A stretch of 36,746 bases of DNA from Microcoleus sp. CAN_BIN18 (GTDB lineage: Bacteria; Cyanobacteriota; Cyanobacteriia; Cyanobacteriales; Microcoleaceae): NCBI GenBank assembly GCA_026786085.1, contig JAJAYT010000156.1, positions 1 to 36,746 on the forward strand. Direction: 5' to 3'. The notes under the pieces were generated by a model. That model had not been told where the DNA came from, did not search any database, and was given only the letters and a program-made list of their open reading frames with translations. A program made the translations under genes and the position numbers. Below are positions 23,265 to 32,319 of the stretch, one piece after another. How positions within the stretch are numbered: the first letter of the stretch is position 1; every line of letters starts with the position of its first letter.

Positions 23265-26200
23265 TTACTCCATAATGGCGCTTTGATTTAAAACAATTAA
23301 TTTCTTAAATGCTTCGTTATCCAATTCTGTTAACCACGATTCATCTGCGCCAACAATCGCTCCTGCTAGCTTCTTTTTGTCTTCCAGCATTTCATCAATG
23401 CGCTCTTCTAAGGTTCCCATAGCCACAAATTTGTGGACGAAAACATTGCGCTGTTGACCAATCCGAAATGCGCGATCCGTTGCTTGATCTTCGACTGCGG
23501 GATTCCACCAGCGATCGAAGTGAAACACATGGTTAGCTTTGGTTAATGTAATTCCTACGCCTCCTGCTTTGAGGGACAAAACAAATATTGAAGGCTCTGT
23601 CTCGGGGTCTTGAAAATCGACGATCATCTGCTCTCGTTTCTTGCGAGATTTACTACCGGATAGATAGTATGTTTTGTAGTGACAGACTTGGCGCAAATAC
23701 TTTTCTAGAGCTTGACCTAGTTCAGTAAATTGGGTAAAGATCAATAAACTTTCTCCTTCATCTAATACTTCCTCTACCATTTCGCTCAGACGGGTGAGTT
23801 TGTGCGATCGCTCGGGCGTAAATTCACTGCCATCCTGCAAGAACTGCATCGGATGATTGCAGATTTGTTTCAGCTTGGTGAGCGTCGCCAATATCAATCC
23901 TTTGCGCTGGATACCCTCCAATTCATTGATTTTTGTTTCAACATCTTTGACGACTGCTTGATAGAGAGATGCTTGTTCTTTAGTTAGATTGCAAAACAGC
24001 TTTTGTTCAACTTTATCTGGTAAGTCTTTGATGATGGATTTATCCGTTTTAACTCGACGTAAAATAAACGGCTCTACTAGCTTTTTGAGGGTTGCAGATT
24101 GACGGATATCGTTGTTTTTTTGAATCGGTAATTCAAAGTTACGCCGAAATTGGGTTTGATTACCGAGATAGCCGGGATTGAGGAAGTTAAAGATTGACCA
24201 TAAATCTAACAGACGGTTTTCGATCGGTGTTCCTGTCACTGCTAACCGATGGGGCGCATTCAGTTTGAGAATTGCTTTAGTTAGAGCCGCTTTCGGATTT
24301 TTTATGTTCTGCGCTTCATCTAGCACGATGCGATGCCACTTAATTTCACCTAGTAGCTTGGCATCGAGTCTGGCCAAAGCAAAGGATGTGATTAACAAAT
24401 CATTTTCCCGACAGGTTTGCTTAAATGCTTTGCTTTCTTTGGCTCGTTGCGTGCCGTGATGGATTGTTGCCTGCAATTGCGGTGCGAATTTCTGAATTTC
24501 ATGATACCAGTTGCCGACTACGGATGTAGGCGCAATGAGTAAGGTTGGCGGGATGTTTTTTATCCCGGCTTTTTGTGCCAATTCTCGTTCCTGAAGCAGT
24601 CTAGCAATCACTTGAATTGTTTTGCCCAAACCCATGTCATCAGCAAGGCAACCGTTCAATCCTAGCTGTTCCAGATATTGCAACCAGGAGACTCCCCGCT
24701 TTTGATATTCGCGCAGATTACCCTGCAAATGTTCGGGATTGTTGATCGCCTGAAGTTGACTTTTATCACCGAGTTTGTTCAGCATTTCGGCTAAGCTACT
24801 GTTGCGATCGACTTCCAATTCCAAATCTTCATTGTCCTCCGTTGTCAGCTTGAGAAAGTCCAACAGGCTCAATTCTGGATTGTCTTGCTGGTGAGTTTTC
24901 CAGAAATCCAGCATTTGCCGCATCTTATCCTGATCTAATTCCAACCATTGCCCTCGGAACTGTACCAGCGGGGTTTTGGCACTCACCAGTTGGTTCCATT
25001 CCCCTTCGTTGACTGGTTCACCGCCGATCGCCAAATCATACTGATACTCTACCAGTCGATCGAACGAAAAATATTGCTTGCTTTTATCTTCGCCCACAGA
25101 GAGGGATTTGCCCTTGGCTTTGAGCCGGACTTTTGCCCGTTTTCTGCCTTGGGGAGTGTACCACGCAGGCACAACCACCTTGTAGCCCGCATTTTCCAAC
25201 ACCCATGCAGACTCTCTGAGAAACCCAAATGCCGACTCCAGATTCAGCCCAATGCCGATCGGCTGGTCAGTTTCCAGTCCCGGCCACAGGGTAGGATAAA
25301 TTCGAGCAGCGTAGCCCAAATTCATCAGCAACTGTTGCTCAAATCCTTCTCCCATCTGCTTCTGGACTTGTTTTTGTTCAGGGGCACGCATCCGCCAATA
25401 GTCTTGTAGTGATAAACGCAGCGACGGATCTGCCTTGGGCGCAACCTGAAACTGAAGTTCCCAAAGAGCTTCTGACTCGGCTGGATCTTGTAACTTAAAG
25501 TAGAGATGGAACGATTGCTCTGATTGAGTGCGATCGATGCGATCGTGCCATCCCTGCCATTGCTTAAACTGTTCCATGCTAGTTTTTGCAACTTTGCCAC
25601 TACCATGCAAACAGTCAGAAAGGAGAGAATCAGCAATGTTCTTTTCAAAGAGTTGAGTCGTCGGCAGATGAGTCAGAATATTGACCAGCAAAGACTCCGA
25701 AAAGTGTCGTAATAGAGTTGTGCGATCGTAAAATTCTGGGGTTTCTCGTGGCTGATTCACCCCCGCCACACAAACCAACGGCATATATTCCACATATTGC
25801 TGAATAGTTGTTTCGTACTCTTCCCCAATGAACTCCCAGCCCGGATATATTTCAATTTTGCTAGCAGATGATTTCGCTTCAGCGGCCGCGATTATTGCTT
25901 TGCCTTTGGCTACCCGTTGAGTCTTCGTTGTAGTTGTAGTTTTGGCTTGTCGTCCCTTCGTTTTCGTTGAAGAAACAACAGTCTCCTCGGTTGATTTCGC
26001 CGACTTACCTTTGGCTTCAGAAACTTTCGCAGCAACTAATTCACGATAAGTGAGAGCGGGAATATACTGGTCTTTGAAAATGATTCGTTTGAGTGCTTGA
26101 GTGTAGTGAAACCAAAATAGTAAATCTGCTCCAAGTTGAATTTCTGCGAGGTTGTGCAGCGCCATAAAATGCAGGTCATCGATCAGGCTGACAACGTTAT

Positions 26201-26579
26201 TAACAAAACCGCCTATTTTGTCTGAAGTGACAGTCCGGTAGCAATCAATCTGCCAATATTGAAACTCGAATGATTCGGGTAATTCTTCCTCCAGATAACG
26301 AGATAGCTCCAGGGAAGGTAAGGGTTGATTGTCAACGGTTGGCAACAAAAAATACTGGGGCGAAATCAAGTCTTCTATCTGGCGAGGAAGTGGTGGTTTA
26401 ATTCCTAGCTCTGTGCTCAACAGCGTCGCCAAATCCGCCGCAGCACTTTGTCGGGGATGACGCTGGGTAGGTTTACGAAACTGCTTTTGTTCGATCGTTT
26501 CAACCCACAGGTAGAATGCTCCCTGCTGGATAAATTCTTCTCCTGGCTGGGGAATCCAAGTTCCGTGAAGGATTTTCAT
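23265..26579 (-). CDS. SNF2/RapA-family DEAD/DEAH-box ATPase
   Basis: The 1104-residue protein has a long N-terminal region (1 to about 590, including a basic Lys/Thr-rich linker about 190-240) and an SNF2 helicase core. Motif I is DDMGLGKT (647-654), motif II DEAQ (754-757), motif III VTGTPIENRL, motif V VGITLTKANHVFHFDRWWNPAVEDQ and motif VI RAFRIGQ (1036-1042). Such proteins are ATP-driven double-stranded DNA translocases acting on DNA-protein or RNA polymerase complexes. Co-transcription with a SWIM gene is the typical arrangement, suggesting the SWIM protein recruits DNA or a partner. The pairing gene here is broken by a stop codon. Confidence 0.95.
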   Translation of the reverse strand: MKILHGTWIPQPGEEFIQQGAFYLWVETIEQKQFRKPTQRHPRQSAAADLATLLSTELGIKPPLPRQIEDLISPQYFLLPTVDNQPLPSLELSRYLEEELPESFEFQYWQIDCYRTVTSDKIGGFVNNVVSLIDDLHFMALHNLAEIQLGADLLFWFHYTQALKRIIFKDQYIPALTYRELVAAKVSEAKGKSAKSTEETVVSSTKTKGRQAKTTTTTKTQRVAKGKAIIAAAEAKSSASKIEIYPGWEFIGEEYETTIQQYVEYMPLVCVAGVNQPRETPEFYDRTTLLRHFSESLLVNILTHLPTTQLFEKNIADSLLSDCLHGSGKVAKTSMEQFKQWQGWHDRIDRTQSEQSFHLYFKLQDPAESEALWELQFQVAPKADPSLRLSLQDYWRMRAPEQKQVQKQMGEGFEQQLLMNLGYAARIYPTLWPGLETDQPIGIGLNLESAFGFLRESAWVLENAGYKVVVPAWYTPQGRKRAKVRLKAKGKSLSVGEDKSKQYFSFDRLVEYQYDLAIGGEPVNEGEWNQLVSAKTPLVQFRGQWLELDQDKMRQMLDFWKTHQQDNPELSLLDFLKLTTEDNEDLELEVDRNSSLAEMLNKLGDKSQLQAINNPEHLQGNLREYQKRGVSWLQYLEQLGLNGCLADDMGLGKTIQVIARLLQERELAQKAGIKNIPPTLLIAPTSVVGNWYHEIQKFAPQLQATIHHGTQRAKESKAFKQTCRENDLLITSFALARLDAKLLGEIKWHRIVLDEAQNIKNPKAALTKAILKLNAPHRLAVTGTPIENRLLDLWSIFNFLNPGYLGNQTQFRRNFELPIQKNNDIRQSATLKKLVEPFILRRVKTDKSIIKDLPDKVEQKLFCNLTKEQASLYQAVVKDVETKINELEGIQRKGLILATLTKLKQICNHPMQFLQDGSEFTPERSHKLTRLSEMVEEVLDEGESLLIFTQFTELGQALEKYLRQVCHYKTYYLSGSKSRKKREQMIVDFQDPETEPSIFVLSLKAGGVGITLTKANHVFHFDRWWNPAVEDQATDRAFRIGQQRNVFVHKFVAMGTLEERIDEMLEDKKKLAGAIVGADESWLTELDNEAFKKLIVLNQSAIME

Positions 26580-26726
26580 AAAAAGTCACTGAAACGGCTG
26601 CACCTGCTTTTGAGTTTATCAGAAGTTTTGACAGATGCGATCGCATTCGGGAGTTAGAATAAGTTATTCTTTCCCAGGCAGATCCGGGGAACCAGTAAAA
26701 AATAATACAATCCGAGGTTGAAAACA

Positions 26727-27050
26727 ATGCAATATAGCGGTAGATGGCGGATCGCAGAGATGGCAATGTGGGATAGTGATTACTTGGACATGGAAGTTGA
26801 AGCATATATCGAGATTGAGCCTAACGGTTCAGGAGAATTTCAATTTGGTTTAGTATCAGGTCAAATTGACGGCGGAGTGATAAAAGATGGAAAGAATCGG
26901 CGATTTGAGTTTACCTGGGATGGTAATGATGAAAACGATCCTGCATCTGGTAGCGGTTGGCTAAAATTAACAGATAAAAACTCGATAAATGGCGAAATCG
27001 AATTCCATCAAGGCGATCGATCTAGTCTTGTGGCTGAGCGCATAAGTTAA
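26727..27050 (+). CDS. Conserved small protein of unknown function
   Basis: The start is the ATG at 26727, 9 bases after GAGG (26714-26717); an upstream TTG at 26718 would add three residues but overlaps the ribosome site. The 107-residue product reads MQYSGRWRIAEMAMWDSDYLDMEV...GEFQFGLVSGQIDGGV...RRFEFTWDGNDENDPASGSGW. It is beta-strand-rich, acidic (pI low), soluble and without a signal peptide. I recognise the pattern as a conserved bacterial hypothetical but not its function. It is divergent from the SNF2 gene. Confidence 0.8.
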   Translation: MQYSGRWRIAEMAMWDSDYLDMEVEAYIEIEPNGSGEFQFGLVSGQIDGGVIKDGKNRRFEFTWDGNDENDPASGSGWLKLTDKNSINGEIEFHQGDRSSLVAERIS

Positions 27051-27242
27051 TGGGCGATCGCGATTGCAACCATGCCCTTCTTTACTCATATAGAAGTTTG
27101 CGTGCGAAAAGTGCTTGAGCAAATACGATTTTCCAAGATTTTTGCTAAATTAGTAAAATCCCAGCCATCCAAAAGAGTACCGCGCCAACCCGTCAAATAG
27201 TGATTATCCAAGCTAAACAAGTTCAGTAGGAGCAAACCAACC

Positions 27243-27824
27243 ATGATCGCCGCAAAAGAAAACTTTCCTCAACTTACCCCAGCAGAATACTTCACCTGGG
27301 AAGAAAAGCAGTTAGAAAAGCATGAATATATCGACAGTGAAGTCTACGCCATGAGTGGCGGCAGCGTCAATCATGGTCGCATTGCCATCAGACTTACTGC
27401 CATGTTCGATAATCATTTAGAAAATAGTGGTTGCATAACGGGTAATTCTGATATCAAGATTAACATCGTTGAAACCAGTAACTATACTTACCCTGATGCC
27501 AGCGTCACCTGCGACGATCGCGATAAAACCACAACCCAATACATTACCTACCCCTGCCTAATCGTTGAAGTTCTCTCTCCCAGCACTGAGGCATACGATC
27601 GCGGTGGTAAATTTAGAATGTACCGCAACAACCCTGTCTTACAAGATTACCTATTGGTTAGTTCCACCAGTATCGAAATGGATTTGTATCACAAAAATGA
27701 TGCTGGTGAATGGCTGATCATTAACTACAAAGAAGGCGATACCATAGAACTCAAGAGTATCAATCTCAGTTTTGCGATCGAGCAAGTCTATCGCGGCCTC
27801 GACCTTACACCAGAACCTAAATAA
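27243..27824 (+). CDS. Uma2 (DUF820) family protein
   Basis: The 193-residue protein has the Uma2 layout: FTWEEKQLEKHEYIDSEVYAM, then GRIAIRLTAMF, TYPDASVTCDD, YPCLIVEVLSPSTEAYDRGGKFRMYRN and LQDYLLVSS. The PD...ExK-like residues (Asp in YPDASV, Glu in IVEVLSP) suggest a restriction-endonuclease-like fold. A GGAG ribosome site lies before the ATG. Unlike the 21656 copy its length is normal and the gene is intact. It converges on the LysR gene with only 15 bp between stop codons. Confidence 0.92.
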   Translation: MIAAKENFPQLTPAEYFTWEEKQLEKHEYIDSEVYAMSGGSVNHGRIAIRLTAMFDNHLENSGCITGNSDIKINIVETSNYTYPDASVTCDDRDKTTTQYITYPCLIVEVLSPSTEAYDRGGKFRMYRNNPVLQDYLLVSSTSIEMDLYHKNDAGEWLIINYKEGDTIELKSINLSFAIEQVYRGLDLTPEPK

Positions 27825-27839
27825 GAGTCTATTAACCAG

Positions 27840-28772
27840 TCATGAAGGGTTGATCGGAAACTCGCCCTCATTCTCAACCTCTGCACGACTTTTAACTAAA
27901 TCTAAAAATGCAAACACGGCCGGAATTAACAACCCATCCCTTAAAACAGCCACCCCAATTATCCTCTCAAAATCTGCTGGTAAACTGCAAACTTTCACTT
28001 TAGCAGGTATCGGTTCCGCTGCCAAACGTGGCAAAATTGCTGTACCCAAACCTTGTAACACCATACTCACAATAGTTGAATCTTCGCTGAGTTCGTAAGC
28101 GATATTTATGGGCAACTCTGAAGTTGCCAAATATTTGCGAAGTGGTATCGAACAAGCTGTTTCTGGCGGCTGCAAAATCAGAGGATAAGCCGCTAATTCT
28201 TCCCAGGTAATCTTAGTGTTTAGTAATTTCGCTGTTGGTGGCAGTAAAACAATATATTTATCCCGTAAAATTTCCCTCGTTTCAAATTCATCTGAGATGG
28301 GAAGAGAGACAAAACCGATATCTGCTTTGCCCGATCGCAAAGCCTCTTCCACAGCCTGGGTATAATAGACTTCAGTTATGCTGACAGCAATGTTGGGAAA
28401 GCGATCGCGAAATTGAGCTATAATACCCGGCAGGATATGAGTTGCGACACTCCGAAAAGTCACTATCCGTACTTGGCCTCCCTGCAAACCTTTCTCTAAA
28501 TCGGCTTCTTTGACCATCATTTCCAAGGCGCGGGCTATTTGATGTCCGTGAATCAATACCCTTTCCCCCACGGGCGTTAGTTGAGCACCGTGTCGCCCTC
28601 GGTGGAACAGTTGCACCCCCAATTCTGTTTCTAAAGAGGCGATGGCGTGGCTGACTGCTGATTGCGACAATTCCAATCCCAAAGCCGCCCCGCTAAAGTT
28701 GGCACACTCTGCTACTGCTATCAAAGCCTGAATTTGAGAGAGTTTCATCCGCCGCGTATTGATTTCGTTCAT
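27840..28772 (-). CDS. LysR-type transcriptional regulator
   Basis: The 310-residue protein has the N-terminal LysR helix-turn-helix (KLSQIQALIAVAECANFSGAALGLELSQSAVSHAIASLETELGVQLFHR, about 10-60) and a periplasmic-binding-protein-like effector domain (about 95-300). The first eight residues (MNEINTRR) may be extra; MKLSQIQ at 28748 is an alternative start. The effector is not predictable from sequence. No divergent target gene is adjacent (the 29014 gene starts 240 bp away). Confidence 0.93.
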   Translation of the reverse strand: MNEINTRRMKLSQIQALIAVAECANFSGAALGLELSQSAVSHAIASLETELGVQLFHRGRHGAQLTPVGERVLIHGHQIARALEMMVKEADLEKGLQGGQVRIVTFRSVATHILPGIIAQFRDRFPNIAVSITEVYYTQAVEEALRSGKADIGFVSLPISDEFETREILRDKYIVLLPPTAKLLNTKITWEELAAYPLILQPPETACSIPLRKYLATSELPINIAYELSEDSTIVSMVLQGLGTAILPRLAAEPIPAKVKVCSLPADFERIIGVAVLRDGLLIPAVFAFLDLVKSRAEVENEGEFPINPS

Positions 28773-29013
28773 TACCTTTTCGCCTAGAATTTCAATCTAT
28801 CGATTTTATTCATACAATCTATGCAAGCAATGCTTTGATTGTCAATGCCCGGAGAGTTAAGGTTAATTCATCAGGTAAAAGATGAACTTTTACAAGAATT
28901 TCACGCCAACAGCAGCGTGTTATAACTGCTATGAAAATATTGCAGTGTTTAAGCTTTTGGTTGTGATTTTATTGTGGAAGTTTTGTAGGAATTACAAGTT
29001 GAAGGTGTTGGCT

Positions 29014-29307
29014 ATGTCTACTTTTAAAAATCGGATCGATACCCGGAATATTAAATTTGTTTTGATGGCAAATCGAGCTAAAATCGACCAAAAACAGCAA
29101 GGGCGATCAATTTTTTCAGCTATTAATCAAAGTTGGCAGTTTTTCCTCTCCTTCGCGGCTGGCGGAGACGAACTGAAAATTTGGCAGACATCCGATCGCA
29201 ATGGTAACACTTACTGGCATGGTTGCGATCGGGCGACTGGTCGTTATACCTGTGTGGCGACTGATGATCAAATGCGCGCTTGGATCGATCGGCGTTATTG
29301 CCAATAG
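29014..29307 (+). CDS. Conserved small cyanobacterial protein of unknown function
   Basis: The start is the ATG at 29014, eight bases after GAAGG (29001-29005), giving 97 residues; an upstream ATG at 28882 would add a Cys/Tyr-rich stretch with no support. The C-terminal half, WQTSDRNGNTYWHGCDRATGRYTCVATDDQMRAWIDRRY, is a compact domain recurring in small cyanobacterial hypotheticals. It is basic at the N-terminus and lacks a signal peptide or membrane segment. Function unknown. Confidence 0.7.
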   Translation: MSTFKNRIDTRNIKFVLMANRAKIDQKQQGRSIFSAINQSWQFFLSFAAGGDELKIWQTSDRNGNTYWHGCDRATGRYTCVATDDQMRAWIDRRYCQ

Positions 29308-29330
29308 ACAACTCCTAAAAAGCAGATTGT

Positions 29331-29352
29331 GAACAGGCTTTCGGGCCTGTTC
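29331..29352 (+). terminator. GAACAGGC/GCCTGTTC hairpin
   Basis: An exact 8-bp inverted repeat with a 6-nt loop, 24 bp after the small gene's stop. It shares its core with the foldback element at 22338-22404, so it may be a minimal dispersed-repeat copy serving as terminator. Confidence 0.5.
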
Positions 29353-29408
29353 CACAAGAATTATGGGAGATGTCTAATAGTTCTAATTTTTTATTCCCAG
29401 GAGATGCT

Positions 29409-29714
29409 ATGCTTCAAATACATTCCGAATGCGCAGCGCCCGTTAGCGGAGCCCGCCCCTACGGGGGCTACGCCAACGAAGAGGATCGCATAATCGTCAT
29501 GAAAAACGAGGTGTACAGGTTGCCTCAAACTCATCGAGAAATTCAAGTTTTGTCAGGAATTGCTTGGATCACACTTGACAAACAGGACATCATCTTGCAA
29601 AGCGCTGAAAAAACATCACTTCCACCCAGCAAAAACTGGGCTGTCATCTCCGCTCTCAACAATATGCCGCTGATTCTAGCAGTCTGGCAAGACAAAAGCC
29701 CAGCCAGAACCTAG
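29409..29714 (+). CDS. Small DUF2917-like protein carrying an in-frame repeat insertion
   Basis: The start at 29409 is chosen because AGGAG ends five bases upstream; the frame extends back to 29370. The 101-residue product has a core VYRLPQTHREIQVLSGIAWITLDKQDIIL...SLPPS..WAVISAL that resembles the DUF2917 cupin-like fold. Residues about 8-22 (CAAPVSGARPYGGYA) are encoded by 29431-29474, a GC-rich sequence that looks like a cyanobacterial dispersed repeat rather than gene sequence, in frame. Function unknown. Confidence 0.6.
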   Translation: MLQIHSECAAPVSGARPYGGYANEEDRIIVMKNEVYRLPQTHREIQVLSGIAWITLDKQDIILQSAEKTSLPPSKNWAVISALNNMPLILAVWQDKSPART

Positions 29715-29794
29715 CAATTAACAAAAATTCGGCAGGAACACCCCAAAAAGCTCTATCTTAATAGTTATCACTTGGCTATTGGAGGACTCGATCG

Positions 29795-30859
29795 GTGTAC
29801 TGCCGCTCTTACCGCTTCAGCTATGTCGCAGCTATAAGTATTGTGTTATCGCCCGCACTCAGCTTGCTGGCAATCTCAGACGCTCACGCATTTGCCCAAA
29901 TTATAGATGCTACGCTGACTCAAGCGATCGATCGCGCTCAAGCAACAAACCCCAAAACGCAAGCTGACAAACTCTTGGAAACAGGAGTAAAACAGCACCG
30001 CGAGGGTTTGTTTCGAGAAGCCATCCAAACTTTTGAGCAAGTTTTGGCAATTCGCAAGTAACTAGGCGACCAAGCCGGAATCGGCGAAACCCTCAACAAT
30101 ATGGGGGAAGCTTATGCCGAAATGGGTTTGAGGCCGAAAGCTTTGGAAGTTTTGCGCCAAGCTTTAGTCATTCACCGAGAAATCAGCGGAGGGCGTCGTA
30201 TCGCGCGCACTCTCAATCTCATCGGTTTCGTTAACCGGATTGGGGATAAGTTTGACGAAGCGATGAAACTGCACCAAGAAGCTTTGGAACTAGCTAAAAC
30301 TGCCGATGACCAAATTGAAATAGCAGAATCATTTCACAACATTGCGGCTGTGTACGCAGAACAGGCAAATTATGCCAAGGCGATCGAATTTTACCAGCAA
30401 GCGCGGACAATTCGCACTCAAGAGAGCGATCGGCGCGATTTAGGCCGTACTCTCAATAACATGGGCGGCGTATATTACAACATCGGCGACTTTGACAGAG
30501 CGATGGAATTTTATCACCAAGCTTTAGCAATTCGCCGGGAAATTGGAGACAGGGCTGGGGTTGGCCGCCTCCTCAACAATATGGCACTTACTTCTCGCAA
30601 ACAGGGCAAAGATACTCAAGCGCTAATCTATTTTCAGCAAGCGATACCGATGTTGGAAGCCATCGGCGACAAGACAAGTATCGGACGCTTGCTAAATAAT
30701 ATGGGCGCGATTTACGAAAGTCTCCGTCAATATCCTAAAGCTCTCGAATCCTACGACAGAGCTTTGAAAATGGCTCGCGAAAGTGGGGATAAAGCTGGAG
30801 AAACTACGGCGATGGAGGGCATTAAGCGATTGTCGTCGGGGCAGATTGTGCCGCAATAA
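29795..30859 (+). pseudogene. Secreted TPR-repeat protein gene interrupted by an in-frame TAA
   Basis: GGAGG lies nine bases before a GTG start. The first segment encodes a Sec signal peptide (about 1-31, ending AHA) and the first TPR (GLFREAIQTFEQVLAIRK), then TAA at 30059-30061. The same frame continues without shift: LGDQAGIGETLNNMGEAYAE and five or six further TPRs with the GD-linked 40-residue period (LNNMGGVYYNIGDFDRAMEFYHQALAIRREIGD). The stop sits where RKELGD or RKQLGD is usual, so one base change from GAA or CAA is the simplest explanation. A C-terminal fragment could start at 30101. Intact relatives are periplasmic or lipoprotein scaffolds with TPR superhelices. Confidence 0.85.
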
Positions 30860-31000
30860 TGGCAGTTATGCCGATCGACTTTGGCGACAATTTGGCAGTA
30901 ATCTGTCAGTTTTTGCATCCTGTGTTGCTAAAAATACATTGTCGTTGAAGCCGGGCGAAACATTGGCTAAATTCAATTATCGATCCTATCACAAATTGTC

Positions 31001-31022
31001 GTAGGGAATGCTTCGCCCCTAC
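31001..31022. repeat. GTAGGG/CCCTAC foldback
   Basis: GTAGGG-aatgcttcgc-CCCTAC (31001-31022) is a small dispersed-type palindrome between the TPR pseudogene and the HNH gene. The 30860-31056 interval has no other recognisable feature. Confidence 0.45.
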
Positions 31023-31056
31023 TTGATTTATTGGCTAGTGAATAGTAAGATCGATC

Positions 31057-31509
31057 TTATGAATTTTGGCGAGAATCGCTAGAGGGAGGATGCCACCCTG
31101 CTCTAATCCATAAACGACGAGCTTTGATAATCGCTCTTTCATTATGATATCGATCGTTAAGGTCTAATCGATCGCAAGTTCCCCTACCTGTTGGAGTAAT
31201 ACCGATTATTTCTAAACCATCTACAGACCAGATAAAATGATCGAACCATTGCTGTTGACGTGGATTAAATAAAGTTACTTCCTGTTCAGTTTCTGGGTCA
31301 GTACCAGTAATAAAGTTATAGCGATTATTATTACAGCGATGACAAGCTAAAGCTAAGTTTTCTAGTTCATCACTACCACCAATTGATCGAGGTAAAATAT
31401 GATCCATCGTAAATAGAGTAGAGCTACTTTCTTCGGCAGAATGGCAATACTCACAAAAAAAACTGGCCCTACTTCTTACTAAATTTCGAGTAGTAGGGTT
31501 TATAGACAT
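31057..31509 (-). CDS. HNH endonuclease
   Basis: The 150-residue protein has the HNH fold with zinc: CEYC (Cys19, Cys22), TMDHILPRSIGGSDELENLALACHRCNNNR (Asp36-His37, Asn51, Cys56, Cys59, Asn61). It contains only the HNH domain; no RuvC is present, so it is not IscB. It overlaps the upstream 81-residue gene by 10 bp, so the two are coupled. Small-ORF/HNH pairs like this occur widely in cyanobacteria with unknown role; a toxin-antitoxin or mobile-element role is conceivable. Confidence 0.9.
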   Translation of the reverse strand: MSINPTTRNLVRSRASFFCEYCHSAEESSSTLFTMDHILPRSIGGSDELENLALACHRCNNNRYNFITGTDPETEQEVTLFNPRQQQWFDHFIWSVDGLEIIGITPTGRGTCDRLDLNDRYHNERAIIKARRLWIRAGWHPPSSDSRQNS

Positions 31510-31745
31510 GAAGCTGCTATAACTTTAGCGTTAATTAAGGTGAAAATTCGATCCAGTTCTAGTAAACTTGCTAGTTCTACAACCTCTTCTGAAGTCAAAA
31601 GATTAGCCTTTTTTCCCTCAGCTAGTTCTTCCAATCTAGCTTGCAGATTTTCGGTAAATTTGAATAAGCAAAGATTTCTGACTTTCTGAATCGATATGTC
31701 ACTATCAATCCAGTAAGATGGTTGTACCATAAGTTCAGCTATCAT
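31500..31745 (-). CDS. Small partner protein of the HNH endonuclease
   Basis: The 81-residue protein (MIAELMVQPSYWIDSDISIQ...LLTSEEVVELASLLELDRIFTLINAK) is helical in its second half. It overlaps the HNH gene start by 10 bp. I do not recognise its family. Its position just upstream of HNH and its size would suit an inhibitor or a DNA-targeting partner. The start is 125 bp downstream of the structured RNA copy 2 on the same strand. Confidence 0.65.
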   Translation of the reverse strand: MIAELMVQPSYWIDSDISIQKVRNLCLFKFTENLQARLEELAEGKKANLLTSEEVVELASLLELDRIFTLINAKVIAASCL

Positions 31746-31869
31746 AAAAAAAAACTCGGTAAGTGGGAAACTCAGGGTCTTTACACTTGAGAGGAAAACG
31801 ACCAGGCGGTTTCAACACATTCGACTACGCGAGCGTGACCGCCGCCTTGAATCTTTCCATTACCGCCGG

Positions 31870-32211
31870 GCGAGTTGTTCGATCAGGTGTACTTTTGTAG
31901 TGTACTTTCGATGGGACAATTACCATCTCAAACCTTACAACTCGCGATCGCATAATGTTTGCTCGATTAGAGCCTCCCTTGCGGGGTGATGTTAGCTTCG
32001 CCAAGGTTATAAAGGCTTGTTGAGCTTGCAACACTGTTCCAGTGACTTTAGAACTTTTTAATTACAAACGACAGAGCGGGGAACTAGCTTCGCATTCCGG
32101 GGTGTCGTGACCTAAATAACGTAGTCAGTTAAGACTTGGGCTGGTCAGAATAGCTTGCTTCGAGACTTGCTCGCGACCAAGCTCAGTGTCTTTAGACCTG
32201 AGTTCCTGACG
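31870..32211 (-). ncRNA. Structured RNA, copy 2 (candidate stand-alone HEARO/IscB-type omega RNA)
   Basis: This diverged homologue of 6092-6433 keeps the same helices with different bases: GCGAGTTGT 31870-31878 with ACAACTCGC 31937-31945; GTAC 31889-31892 with GTAC 31902-31905 (9-nt loop as in copy 1); GATGG 31910-31914 with CCATC 31923-31927 (loop GACAATTA against GACAGTTA in copy 1); CTCAG-t-GTCT 32182-32191 with AGAC-CTGAG 32194-32202. Unpaired blocks GGTGTCGTGAC and ACGTAGTCAGTTAAGAC are identical in both. On the minus strand it begins CGTCAGGAAC. It precedes the small-ORF/HNH pair on the same strand by 125 bp. The copy-1 end hairpin (CCGTCCT) is absent here. Confidence 0.75.
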
Positions 32212-32319
32212 GTGATTTCCTTACTCAATTACTAATGTAAACCAATCACTATACCATCAAATTGAGTTGATTTAAAATTGTTTGAGTTAATTTTTATATA
32301 ATTTATCCACCAAAGTTAT

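Noticed and set aside
28882-29013. Upstream start of the 29014 gene
   Set aside because: The upstream stretch is Cys/Tyr-rich with no ribosome site, while GAAGG precedes 29014 at proper spacing.
22712-30061. Genetic code change, with TAG and TAA read as amino acids
   Set aside because: Most genes in the window end normally at TAA, TAG or TGA at family-consistent positions; two broken genes are better explained by mutation or error.
31057-31509. HNH protein as IscB
   Set aside because: Too short and no RuvC motifs; HNH only.
31825-32034. 69-codon open frame over RNA copy 2
   Set aside because: Lies across covarying helices; no family resemblance.
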